A stretch of 64,000 nucleotides of DNA from Ctenosaura bakeri (taxonomy: Eukaryota > Chordata > Lepidosauria > Squamata > Iguanidae), in contig CAOLHI010002531.1 of NCBI GenBank assembly GCA_948474755.1, positions 1-64,000 of the forward strand, in the 5' to 3' direction. The notes under the pieces were generated by a model. That model was not told the origin of the DNA. It ran no database searches and saw nothing but the letters and a program-made list of their open reading frames with translations. Position numbers and translations under genes: made by a program. Shown one piece after another: positions 24,310 through 36,100 of the stretch; within the stretch, counting starts at the first letter, position 1, and every line of letters begins with the position of its first letter.

Positions 24310-27300
24310 TGGAGAACGGATAGAATGGTTGTGATGTCTCATGGCAGGAAACTGGACAAGGTGTCCTAGTCTCTTTGACCATTACCATTCCTTGTTATGA
24401 GAGAGGGTATTAGGAAACAGCAAGATTAAGTTTTGTTTTAGTAAGTACATTTTAAAACCGCTATCTGTTTTGTGGAGTTACCAACTAATCAATCCAAGTA
24501 GATATATTATCTTAAAACGTTAAGAGAAAACAGAAGAATTTCACAAAAAATTCTTTTTGTTAAAACATGTCTTTTGATTAATGCCTTTGGGGCATCATTG
24601 TAGCTGCTCTGTAACTTTGGGATTTATTTAGTATGCTTTTATCCCATTTTTTTCTGTTTTTATCAGGAAATGTTTTAGACTGTTTATATTGTTTTAATTG
24701 TATGCCATCCTCAGATCACACAATAGAGGGTGAGAAAAATATTTTGATTAATAAAATAAAATTAAGTGGGCATGTCCTAAAATCAGAAAGGCATTAGCTA
24801 GCCAAATGTCACAAAAACTATCTGAACAAAGAGTAAAACCCTGACTGAAAATAACTGTGAAATGTTGCTTGAGGAAAGGGGTAATAACACTATGTAATTC
24901 CTTCTATGAGTCCTTTTCAACTGGGTTTATGTAGGCATACCCAACCCATATGGGAAACCAACCATTTCTGAGATGGAAGCGATGCAAAACAACCACAACA
25001 CAAATACATGAACAAGGCAATACTTACTGTAGTCCAGAGGAGAAAGAGAGAGCCCACAAGACTCAGAGCATTTATATAGGGAAGACACATTAATTAGGAA
25101 ATTGCTGGGGGAGGCTGCTGGCTAATAAATACAAGAGATAAGGTGGGAAGAAGTCCATTGCAGACAACTGGCATTTCCAGTGGAAGCAACATGTTTGTCC
25201 TTTGATCCTTGGCTTGTATTCCTTGACCTTTGCTTTGTGTGCTGACTATGCTGCTGGATATTCCCTTGAACTAACACTCTGAATTTAATACTGACTTTGA
25301 CTGCTGAAACAAAAATGGTAACTGACTGATAAGCTTTTGTAAACCTTGTCTGTGGCTACTACTATAGACTCTATTGGAAGACTGTGAACTGTGGCTGGCT
25401 TTCTGGTTGGGTGGGAAAACATCAAAAGAATGCCAGGTGCTGAAGGCTGTATTTCAGAGGAAGGAACTGGCAAAACCACTTCTGAGTCCTCCTTGCCTAA
25501 GAAAATCCTATAAAAAATCCATTGGGTTGCCAGCTTCAAGGCACACGCACACACAAATGCACACACATAGTCACTATTCTTGTTTATTTGTATATTGAAT
25601 GTATACCCCACCTTTTTCCAGGAATGGGATCCAAGGCAGCTTGGATGAAAATGATGATTAATTAGCAAAGCTGCAATAGCAAATATGTGCTTATTTCCAT
25701 GACCTCTTGGTTGAGAAATAGGCATGTATTATTTTTGCAACTAGTTAATGCTCTTCTGACTGTGTGCTTTCAGATCCTAAAACATCATGGCACCATGAAC
25801 TATGTAACTTCATGCAGCTTCTCCCATGCTGGCTATAGATTTGGATACCCAGTGAATTTGTAAAGACAACAACTTCTGCATCTCAGATCCATTTTCAAGT
25901 GTTCAGACTGGGGGATTTTGTAACTTAGCCCCAAAGCTAGCAGCTAGAAGATAAATAGTGCCAAAGATGCAAATGTATCTGTGCAGAGGTGGATATCAAG
26001 TGATTTTTCTAAATATGATGAAAGTCAGCTAGAATGCACGAACTGATTTTGTTGAAGTCCTCTATTTCATTTTAGGTGATGTGAGGCAATAGTAATTTTT
26101 GCTTTGTGCTGCAGTATTTGTGGTAGTCAATCAGCTACCACAGTCGCATGGTGGTTTCATGTTGTGTAGAACCATGGATATGTTAATCAGCCATAAGGTC
26201 TGATTTTTATAGCTGAGTGTGTTGCCCCGAAAATTAGCACTAAATGATATAATTTATTATAGTATTTTCCCTTCTAAGAAATGAAAATGAATTAACATAG
26301 TGAGGGTATAAGAACTTGAGCACTTTCTATGTGAAATTGTTTACTGTTTAAAAATATCAAATGTCACCAGTATAATGAGCTTTGTTTCCACAATGTTTCG
26401 ATGCAGTAAACATAGCCTTTTGGCCCCTTTGTTTAGTTTAGTTTTTAAAAGAATACACCTATGGAGTTAATGATACACATCAAAGAAGCTGGAGAAAAAC
26501 TGGAAAATACGCAATGCTTGCTTAGTTTTCTGCCTCTCCTGTTGAATTACTGGCTCTGTGAACAACAGGATTGAGAATATTGCTATGCTAGAAGTTTCCA
26601 GAAATTCTGCTTCTCTCATTCCCCAGTGCATGCATGCTTTAGATGAGAAAACTAATATGTATGCACAGTATTGTCTAAGTTGAATCCCAGCTTGCTTGTA
26701 TTTCTAGATGAGCCACAGATCTTAAGAGAAGGTCTCAACTTAACTTGTACTTAGAGAAGAATCTACACAACACAACCCAAGCATGTGAATGTGTCTACTA
26801 GTAAAACTAAATCTGAATCACAGTCATCATTACTCTCAAAAGAAAAATAACTGCAAATGAGCCATGCCTATATATTTGCAAAGATATCTTTATTTTCAGT
26901 TAGTTGGGGGTCAGTTAAACATTTTTTTTTAAAAAAATTAACTTCTTAGGTGGGTAGATGTCCTACAGGACTTTCAATAATGTGTTTCACTTGAACCTAA
27001 CGCAATATATGATTGTTGGCATGAAAGAGCAAGTAAGTGCAGGTCTGTATGGGCTGTGTGTGTATGAAAAAGAGACTGAATATGACAGAGAGATGCAATC
27101 TTTATTCATACATCTGAACATCATTATTTGATATTGAACTCTATTCAAAGGTCTGCTTAGCTTGCATATTTATGTACACTGCATTTTGTTGATTTGGAAG
27201 CATATTCTTGCCTTTCCCGCAAAGCAGTTACAAAAGAGATCCCTGTCATGCTTGTGCAATGTACACACTTGTGTACACATCCTTATGACACTTGCACACA

Positions 27301-29590
27301 ACTTTATTTTCCTGCACCACATAGAGAGCTAGATCGATGTTATTGTACATATAGGTTTGTGTCTGTTGCTTGATATGATTGCCAGTAGGTAGTTCTGGAA
27401 TATAAATGTTCTCGTCTTTATAACTGTACCCCACAAAAGGCCTTGAGGGACATATCTAGAGCTGTAAAAATGTAGCCGGAAAACAGGGAGAACTGGCCAA
27501 TAAAAGAGAGAAGGGAATGGTTTGATGAAAAGCCAGAAAAGAAGCCAAGTAGATGAAAAAAGATTTAAAAAATCATAGTGTCAGTAAAATTTATCAGGAA
27601 ATACAGCTCCAGACAGAACAGCTTCGAAAGAGGCTGCCTTCAGATGTTGCACAGAAGATGCACATGTGACTGTAGTATCTGCTCTTCAAATTGCTTTTAA
27701 CAGCCAAAGGAGAAGTAATTCAGCTGTTCAGTTGTGTGGTGCATGCACTCTTCTTGCATCTGGTTCCCATGCATCTCATCATGAAGATATATGGTTTCCC
27801 TCATTATTACACTAGAAGCAAGACAAGCAGCTGCATAAGTAATTCATGCATTCAGTTCTCCACCATGCCAGAAGTTACCCATACTCAGATCACCCTAAAG
27901 TTGATAAAATGTTGCTCATGACCACTAGAAATAGTAACTTGCATCTTTTGTCAGGGACTTCTCCTTTTATTGGAGGCCATTTTTGCCTCAATATAAACAA
28001 CGCAGTGTAATATATATGGTGAGCCATGTCAAGGGTAAAAGACCAATGCCTCAGTTATGAATCTGCTGCATAGTCTGACATGAACCTCTTAGAGGAGCTA
28101 GCATCCTGTTTATTTAGACGGATGAGTCACATGCACAATTCCTCCGCTGAACTGAACTGGTAAGCCAGTGTGATCTGATGCACCAGAGCTCCAGTTTTTG
28201 TAACATATTATATATAAACAGTCTTATTTAACCAAATAAAATACCTTAAACCATTGCTTTTTAATATTACTGTATACAACACAAACAGTTGTTTTCTTGT
28301 CAAACAGTAGGAGCTGGACCCATGGTAAATACACATTTTAATTCTGGCAGTATGTTACCACATATCATATACAATTTTTAAAAAATGGAAGCATGTGGCC
28401 ACACCAAAGAAAAATATTTTACAACTATAACAATGTTCACTTATCCTCTTCATTTGCCCCCAAAGAAGCCACAGCATCAGGGCCAGACTATGAGTTTGCT
28501 GCCTGAGATGAAGGAGATTGCATCCTGCATTTCATGTTGCCAATGGGATCTTACTTTAATACTGATGATGAGACAACACCTGATGGCAGACAGAGAGCTT
28601 TAGGGGGCAGAAGGCCGGCCATGCCACCAGTTTGTCTTCCAACAGCTCACTGCTATTCATCACTGGCCAGCATCTCAAGTAGCTGCTTTATTCTCCTGAG
28701 CTATCCTTGCTACAAAATTCTTTTAAACTACTTTCAAACTACTTTCAGAATTGGATAGAAGGATTATTTGCATTGGGAGAAAAAAATCAATTGTCTCAAA
28801 GCACAAGATAGTCTTCAGACGGACCTAACGAATCCTAGACTGTGGCTTGTTAAGGCACTTGCCATTAGAAGGCAAGGTTGGAGTAGATTTTTTAACTTTA
28901 ATCTTATGTAGCTTTTATCACTGAGCTAACACACTTAGCATATTGTTGACTGAAAGAGAAACAAGAAAAATGGGTACAATTCAGCAAATTACAAAATTTA
29001 CTAAATGTTAATAATTCCAAAGTTGCACAGACATCACTGGAACTTGAGTTAAATGCAAATGAGCTCACAAAAACAATCCCATTCCATTGTTTTTACAAGA
29101 CATTTGTCATTGCTAACTTTTGCACGATTGTGCCCACTGACTTTAATCCATACTTTACGTTTCAAGATTGCCTCATCACAGCAATAATAATAGAAAATTC
29201 AAATACAGCTATACTTAAAAACATCCTTAAAGCGGAAAAGTAGTGTTTGGTCTAAGAAAAAAAAAAGATTAAATTGAAAGTATTGGCTTTTTGTTTCCAC
29301 TTCAAAGAGCACTGCAAAGAAATTTAACACATCTCATTGGCATCTAAATTTTGTAATTCCAAAGTGTGGGCTGAAACCCTACAATTCTACACATAAGAGT
29401 CCCATTTAAGAACAGCAAAGTGGTCATAGATGCCTCTAATGTTGCCACTTACTTGGTTGAATAGGCAGTTGCTTTTACAACGTAAAAAACAACTTGCATG
29501 TTCAGCTGTATAACTACGTTGAACAGCAAGAATTTTAAGCACTCCACATTTATCTTCAAGAATACAATACTGACTATAAAATAAAACACA
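24310..29590. other. Intergenic DNA with few recognisable repeats
   Basis: An L2-like 3' tail is possible at about 24.64-24.77 kb and a partial Sauria-type SINE sits at 25.45-25.56 kb. The 26-29.5 kb part looks largely unique and AT-rich, with no supported exon. Confidence 0.5.
25445..25560 (+). mobile_element. Partial Sauria-type SINE (3' part)
   Basis: AGGAAGGAACTGGCAAAACC, CTTGCCTAAGAAAATCCTAT and GCTTCAAGGCACACGCACAC match the 3' body of the 5S-Sauria and Sauria SINEs and end in a (CA)n-like tail. Confidence 0.75.
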
Positions 29591-29596
29591 ATTAAC

Positions 29597-29775
29597 ACTG
29601 TGTAGTGGTTTGAGTGTTGAACTACAATCCTGGAGACCAGGGTTTGATTCCCCACTCAGCCATGGAAACCCACTTGGTGATCTTGGGTGCATCATTCGCT
29701 CTTGAGTCCCAGAAAACCTCATGATAGGGTTGCCTTAGGGTTGCCATAACTTTGAAGGTACACATCAACAGAGGT
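29597..29775 (+). mobile_element. Sauria SINE
   Basis: A tRNA-like head with box A (TAGTGGTTTGAGTGTTG) and box B (GGTTTGATTCC) is followed by CATGGAAACCCACTTGGTGA and a 3' part AACTTTGAAGGTACACATCA. It is oriented on the plus strand. Confidence 0.88.
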
Positions 29776-29907
29776 ATTAGCTCCACAGATGGTTTATTCA
29801 ATACATCAATCTGAGAACCAAAGCAGGAAGCTACACGGTAGCATCACTCAAAGAACTGAATATAATCAGTGAAATGAATTTCAGTGCGTGCTGTTGTTAG
29901 CATAGGC

Positions 29908-30550
29908 CAGGGCTTTCCAAACAGCATGTCATGACACATTGGTGTGTCATCTGAGGTATGTTGGTGTGTCACCTCTCCAGGCCAAGAAAGACCCCACACA
30001 CACCCAAGCCTGGCCCGCTGCTGCTGCTCTCGCTGGGGTCTTTCCTCGGCGAGGGTGATAGCAGCAGGCCAGGATCGGGGGGGGGCTGCCTTTCCTGCTG
30101 TCGTTGATCTTGCTGGGCTTTTTCCTTGCTGAAATGTGGAAGCTTAAAAATACTTGATGACAAAACACGAGTGTCTTCATCTAATATTCCACCAAATATT
30201 GAAAAGCTGTATTCATCCTATCAAACTCATACATCTCATTAAAATGATAACCATTGGTTTTATTCAATTTTTTAAATTCTTGAACATATTTACACATTTT
30301 TACTCATAAATGACAACAATCTTGGAAATGTATGTTATTATTTATAAATATTTTTAAAAAACACATGAAAGGTTTTCATGAGATATGTTGTGTCCCCATA
30401 CATTTTGTTATTACAACTTATATATGTGTCTATATCTGTTACAAGGGGTTAGTTTAACCACCGGTTTACTAGTAAAACTGAATTACTGTGTTGCAAAATG
30501 ATGCATGTCTAAAAAGTGTGGCACCAACATGGAAAGTTTGGAAAGCTCTG
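29908..30550. mobile_element. 643-bp nonautonomous hAT element
   Basis: Terminal inverted repeats are CAGGGCTTTCCAAAC (29908-29922) and GTTTGGAAAGCTCTG (30536-30550), nearly perfect. GCATAGGC flanks both sides (29900-29907 and 30551-30558), a perfect 8-bp target duplication. Subterminal GGTGTGTCA motifs are repeated at the left. A GC-rich stretch (29980-30130) is inside. No transposase frame is left. Confidence 0.92.
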
Positions 30551-31560
30551 GCATAGGCTGACCAATTTTATTTGTATAATTGTCATTGCTCATACAACTC
30601 AGCTGTATCAATGACTGAAGAGTTTCTACATGTGAATAGAAAGGTATGAACATCACATATGACTTTATAATGAGGTACACATGTGCAAAATACAAGAGTG
30701 AATTATTGCCCCCAGGATGTGTAACGTGAATTTATTCTCAGCAGAAAATCAGCTGAAAGTCATGGTTGCAACTTAGTTCCACTTGTGACCTCTGGGTTTG
30801 CTGTGACTGCTTTGTGTGTGTGTGTGTGGGGGGGGTTACCATCATTTGTGGCTCCTGAAAATCTCTAGGCCTGGTACTTGATTTTTTTCTGGTTTAGGTG
30901 AGGAGCCTTTTTGCCAAAAAAAGAAAAAAGAAAAAAAGGAGGGGAGACTATTGGGGGCAAAAAGCCAGAGAAGTCGCAAAGGTCACTCTGGGAGCAGGTA
31001 AAACTTTTAGATTGTTTCAAGCATCTGCTGGATTGTCTCCTTTAGTTATCAGCCTGTCTCCTCAGGAAAACGTACACCTGAAGTTGTTTTAAAGGTATGG
31101 CTGCAATATGATAGAAGGTAGATTGCAACATGCAACAGGTAACATAGCTGCCTTGGTGCACTGTTTGTGGTTTAGCCTCTGCAGGAAAATTTTTTGTCAC
31201 CCATTTAATTGATTTCCATGCCAGGTGAAGATATCTTGTTTCCCCAAGATGTCTATTTGTTTTAAAATTTCTAAGTCACTCACATGTTTCTTGACTAGAA
31301 TTTTACATTGTACTGTAGTCATTTTATTGTGCTTACTACTGTATTGCTATTTTCCCTGTCTGCTGTTGTGAAAATACCAAGCAAAATGAAAAACATAAAA
31401 TATAAAACTTTAGCCATAAATTTAAGAAACAAATATGTAATTAACAAAAGAAAGTCAGTTGTATGGCCCTTTCCATTATAAAGATCAAAGAGATATAGAA
31501 CCATCTCTCTGATGTCATGGGATGATCAGCAATATATGACAGTATTTGCTCACCTACTAG

Positions 31561-31612
31561 TCTTACTCTGCTCCTAAAGATCAAATTGTCTGTCCAAGAA
31601 TAATAGTTTAGA
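31561..31612. repeat. Short repeat shared with 22150-22203
   Basis: Contains CTTACTCTGCTCCTAAAGAT and CTGTCCAAGAATAATAGT. See the first copy. Confidence 0.55.
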
Positions 31613-32953
31613 GATGAGACAGTAGGTATGACAATCCAGAAATATACAGCAGGCAGGTGTCTGATGATTTACTGCAGTCATTTATTCAAGATGGCCAAAT
31701 TCTTCTTTTGACTCTTAATGGTCTCTGAGAAAAGGAAAGAGGCCTTGCCAATATCTCCTGACTATATAGGTATTCAAAATGCCAGGTTTTGCCATTGCTA
31801 CTGATGACAGGTGCCCTTCCTTCAGACAGAAGACTTTTGGCTTAGGTAATGATTGCTCTCTTGAAACTTGATAGCCAGCTTGCCATTATGGGCTAACATC
31901 TTGTTCAGTATTTACAAAATCATAAGACAGACTAAAGAACCTGTAACTTTTTGGAATTCACATTGATGGTCTTGCTCCAGTGCAATGACCAAAAGTGCTC
32001 CCAAAAACCTTTAAGGCTGACATCTCTGCCAAAGGAGGGTTTTCTGAAGTCCTAGGGAACAGGGCAGCAAGCAAAGAAGCTTCCAGCCCTTTCCCAGCAT
32101 TGAAGTGCTTCCGACAGCAACTGTGACAGTCCCAAGTAGCTACCTGTCCCAAAATGCTTTGCTGAAGGCTGGGTGCATTTTCATTTGCTTCCCTGTTCCT
32201 TCACACTTCAGAGGGTGCCAGGCTTATATGGTAAGCTGTGGGCAGGGGTTATAATGACAGAGCTCTGATGATGCAAAATTTCAGCTGTTACTTACATCTT
32301 CACTTCAGTCTTTTTATAACTGTATAAAATAAATTTGCTAGCTTAGAAACAGTCATTATCTATTAGTGACAAATCATGCAGAGAATTTTCCCATGACTAT
32401 CAGTGCAGGTATGTGTATACTAGTCTAACTTCAATGTGTACAGCTGCCATTTTATCTTGCAACTAAATTTTGAAAAATAAAAACCCATATATAAATACAT
32501 TAGTATTCATACATATTTATACAAACACAGCACTACTAATATTAAGGGATGCAGTGCCTACTCTATAATTGCGCCTCTTGTTAATAAAAAGAGAACAACC
32601 CCAAAAGAATAAATGCTATTACGTGTGTAAATACAGATAGATATATAAAACACTTCTTTAAAATTCAATAACAGTAGAACAATCACAGTTCAGAGTTACT
32701 TTCAGTTTATGAAGTGAACTGGCTCCATGATATTGTATAAGCAATAAAATAGAAAACACACAAAAAGCCATTATGCAACTGTTGTGTATGTCAAACTATC
32801 CTTTTGACAATGTCTAGTCACTTGTTCTTCATAAAGGATATTTATATCCATAATTCAGAATTCAGGATGCCATTATCACACACGAGCTGGATAATTGTTA
32901 ATTGTAGTCTTCAGCATAAGATTGAACTTGCTTTGCCCTTATGGAAAATTTGC

Positions 32954-32959
32954 TTTATT
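32954..32959 (-). promoter_or_regulatory. Candidate proximal poly(A) signal of NPNT
   Basis: AATAAA on the minus strand, about 140 nt past the NPNT stop codon. It would give a very short 3' UTR; use in vivo is unknown. Confidence 0.3.
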
Positions 32960-33068
32960 TAGATGACAGTCCACTGGGATTTCACAAAGACAAGGGAGAA
33001 GAATTAATCATCCCAACACCTGTCTTGGCTAAGAGGCATGGGCAATACAGTACATTCTCTTTGCCAGC

Positions 33069-33115
33069 CCACTCGTGGTCTTGAGAGTGGTCTGTACCAC
33101 TAGTGGTCTTGAGAG
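33069..33115. repeat. 28-bp tandem duplication across the NPNT stop codon
   Basis: CCACTCGTGGTCTTGAGAG at 33069-33087 recurs at 33097-33115 as CCACTAGTGGTCTTGAGAG, a period of 28 bp with one difference. The difference falls on the complement of the first base of the TAG stop. Confidence 0.9.
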
Positions 33116-33195
33116 CACAGGCCTTTCCTCAAGCTCACATCATCCAATCCAATTTCACCAGCCTGTCCGTTTCCTCTCTCACCTTTGAAAGTAAC
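33100..33195 (-). CDS. NPNT: Nephronectin terminal coding exon with stop
   Basis: This exon encodes the last 31 residues: VTFKGERGNGQAGEIGLDDV, then SLRKGLCSQDH and a TAG stop (33100-33102). The GEIGLDDVSL block and the following Cys are the closing signature of MAM domains and match the nephronectin C-terminus. The acceptor is TTTTTTCTCCAG (AG read from 33196-33197), in phase 0, matching the phase 0 donor of the preceding exon. The tail after the Cys (SQDH) differs from what I recall of mammals. The stop sits inside a 28-bp tandem duplication: the 19-bp segment at 33097-33115 recurs at 33069-33087 with one base changed. The open frame here is too short to stand out alone; it was found by looking for the missing MAM end downstream of the 37.9-kb exon. 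Confidence 0.95.
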   Translation of the reverse strand, partial: VTFKGERGNGQAGEIGLDDVSLRKGLCSQDH

Positions 33196-36100
33196 CTGGA
33201 GAAAAAAGACATTTTTCAAAGGTAAGCAGTAACAGAGAGAGTGTATTACATGACCAAAAGTATAGCATCGCTTTTGAGAACTCCCATCACAAATTCAGAA
33301 TGGCACTTTGCAACCAGTACAATTCTGCCCCTCTTGTATTAGAAATACATAAACAAAGATCCCATGTTAGGCTAATGGAGATGCCACCATCTGTACTTGG
33401 ACAACGTTTCTAGACTTAACCACTCTCACAGAAGATGCCTAGTGGCTGCAATCCAACAGGTAAATATCCACATGTAGATATATGCTCTGCAAGCACTACA
33501 CAACCCTTGTGCAGAACAGCAGCATTGTACAACATATATCAATGACTAGGTGCTGGTGCACAAAGTTTAAATCACAATACATAAGGCACAGCTGCAACAT
33601 ACCCAATATGCCCAATGTCCAAACAAAATGAGCAAAAATAAGACATAGAGTAACATCATGTCTGTGCAACTCTGCATTCCACCACTATCGGCAGAATACA
33701 TGCATTGCACAATAGTGACTTTTTGGTCCTGCATTTGTGTTTAGACTTAGGCAGGTATATGTCCCTAATTGGATGCCAGCCAGCATGTGTATGAGAGAGG
33801 CTGAAATGGAACAGTCTGAGGAGTATCCTTGGTTCTAAAAGAAAGCAAAAAGGCAAGATCAGCCTAAAAGCTGTGCCAGGACTGCCTCTTTTTCCCCTGT
33901 AACCAAATTTGATCCTGCTAAGCTTGGATAGCTAATAGTTAGGCTGGTATTTTACTTTTTGTTATGTTATTATTTTAAATACTCATCAGCTTTCCTCTAT
34001 TTTATTTATTAACTTACTGAATTGGAAACTAAAGTTGATTTTACTCTTTTGCTTAGCTTGAGGGATGGCTTCACTTGTGTGCTGGCCATGTTAACTCTCT
34101 TGGTAAAGAATTTTAAAAGTAATTCCTCTGGTCCTTGGCTTTGCAATTCCAGAGATTCCAGAGCTTCAGAAGAAATGCAGCCTTAGCCTTAGAACTGATC
34201 AGGGCTTTCAATAACAGAGGGACCTGGAGGTCTTTCATAAGCTCTGCGTAAGTCAAAGTGGCCTTGATGGCAGTTAAGAACAATGCCTTAGTCATAAAGA
34301 CAGTTTGATTGTTCTGTCCTTTTGAAAGAGTAGATACTTGTCTAAGGGTCCCTGGAACCTACACCCTGGCAGAATGTATTTCTATGTACATTTTCAGGTA
34401 CAGTAGCTAAATCTCAAGCCTTAGTTATTAACCAGTACTATATGCCTTTTTCCTGCTTCCATTCTCTCAACAGACTTACTCATACATCGCTAAATATACT
34501 GTATAATTCTAATATAGGGAGCTTATTACTCAAAACTGAGACTGATTGATTTGTCCTTTCTTTGACAGATGTTCCTTGGAGGAATTTGTATATATTCCTA
34601 CATCGCATTTTATAGCATGTTCTACTTCAGAGGGTCTGGATGTGACAATGCATTGGTTTGTCACAGTCTTGCATCCTTGTACAGTGTATCAGGAAACTAA
34701 CTTCTTTAAAGGGAACTCAAACAAATTTCCCTTTGCTCTATGCCACGTCTTTATAGTCATCATTAATTAATCTTAAACATAGCTATATATACACAAATGC
34801 TCAGCATGAGAAAGCAAAAAATTGGAGCCTCTGACATGAAACTGGGCAATCACTGGGCAGTCACTGGAGAATGTTACTTAAAGAATTTTTTAAAGATGGA
34901 TGCTTATTTTCACCCTCGACTAATAGTGAATGAGAGAATGACTATATAAAGGGACACATTAAGTTCACATTTCTTTTCTCAGTAAGCCTCCAATGAAATT
35001 TTAACATTGGATGGCATCCTGTTGGTAAATTACTTGTGCCATCACAACTCACTTTTCTGATTGTTGATTGATTATTCTGACCAAGCCCCTCATTCTCAAA
35101 GAACAGCAAGATAAGCAGACATGTGTCCAGCTATTTTCTTGTAGCTGGCTGTACTGCTACAAGACCTCTTAAGATTCATCAGAGGTTTCTGCAGATGCCT
35201 GTCACAGTGCATCCAGCTACAGGAAAATATCTGGACAGATCCCTGTCCACCCCCAGCTCTTTAATAATGTGGAGCTAGTACTGGGAGAGGTAGCTACAGA
35301 CACATAGCTATATGATACATACAGGTCTCCAAATGCAGGATCCCCATCAATATTTCTCCTTGTATACTCTAGACCTGGCTGTGATTTGCCAGAGTACAGC
35401 TGCATCTTCAAACGTATGAATGTCTTCTGGCACTTGGGCTTCCTCAGTTAATACAAGAGTAACCTAAAAACAAAACTGGAAGTCCCATACAAGACAACCA
35501 GCTCTTATTGCAGGAAGTTTTGTGCTACTGACATTAGTGCTAAGGGATTATATTGTATTCCCAGCATTTACAGCTTTGGTTAGCATGTTCTGGTGAACAG
35601 CAATAAATTCAGGGATATGTACAGCCTGCAGGTATCAATATTAACTCGATCCTTAAACGTACTCTGATCTTTGGACAAGAAGAGCATCTGGATGTGCTGT
35701 AAGTTAAGCAGCATTTAAGACACATCATTTTTTTGCATAAAGATGATGTTTTATATTGAGCCATACCAATGGTCCATTTCAGGGGCTAGAATCATGCAGT
35801 CCTTCAGAGGCTGGCAAACTACAAATCCCAACATTCCTCACAATTGGCTATGAAGTTGCAGTTAAATAAAATCTAGAAGGTATAGGTTTCCCAACTCTGG
35901 TTTATTTGGTTCAATACTGACTAATCAAAGTCTATAGCTTTCCTTGGACTGGAGCAGCGATCTTCTCCATCACCTTCTCCTTCTCCAGAAAAATTAGCTC
36001 TTGGGCGATGTTATCTATATGATACTGTAGAGGTAACCTGCACAAAGAGGTAACAGGGGTTGATAACTGTGGCCCTTCAGATGTAGTTGGACTAGTTTGC

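Larger units (their letters stand above)
31323..33099 (-). other. NPNT: Probable NPNT 3' untranslated region
   Basis: Sequence downstream of the NPNT stop is AT-rich and I recognise no clear transposon between about 31.3 and 33.1 kb, apart from a short stretch at 31.56 kb shared with 22.15 kb. AATAAA signals on the minus strand occur at 32954-32959 (about 140 nt after the stop), 31681-31686 and 31323-31328, with more below 30.8 kb. A 3' UTR of 1.5 to 2.5 kb would be normal for this gene, so the lower boundary given is a guess at one of these signals. Confidence 0.45.

Noticed and set aside
29597..29640. tRNA gene
   Set aside because: Box A and box B are present but the sequence runs straight into a SINE body and does not form a proper cloverleaf.
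1..31000. 3' end of TBCK, the convergent neighbour of NPNT in mammals
   Set aside because: I looked for a plus-strand exon of its C-terminal rhodanese-like region and saw none; it may lie further downstream of this window.
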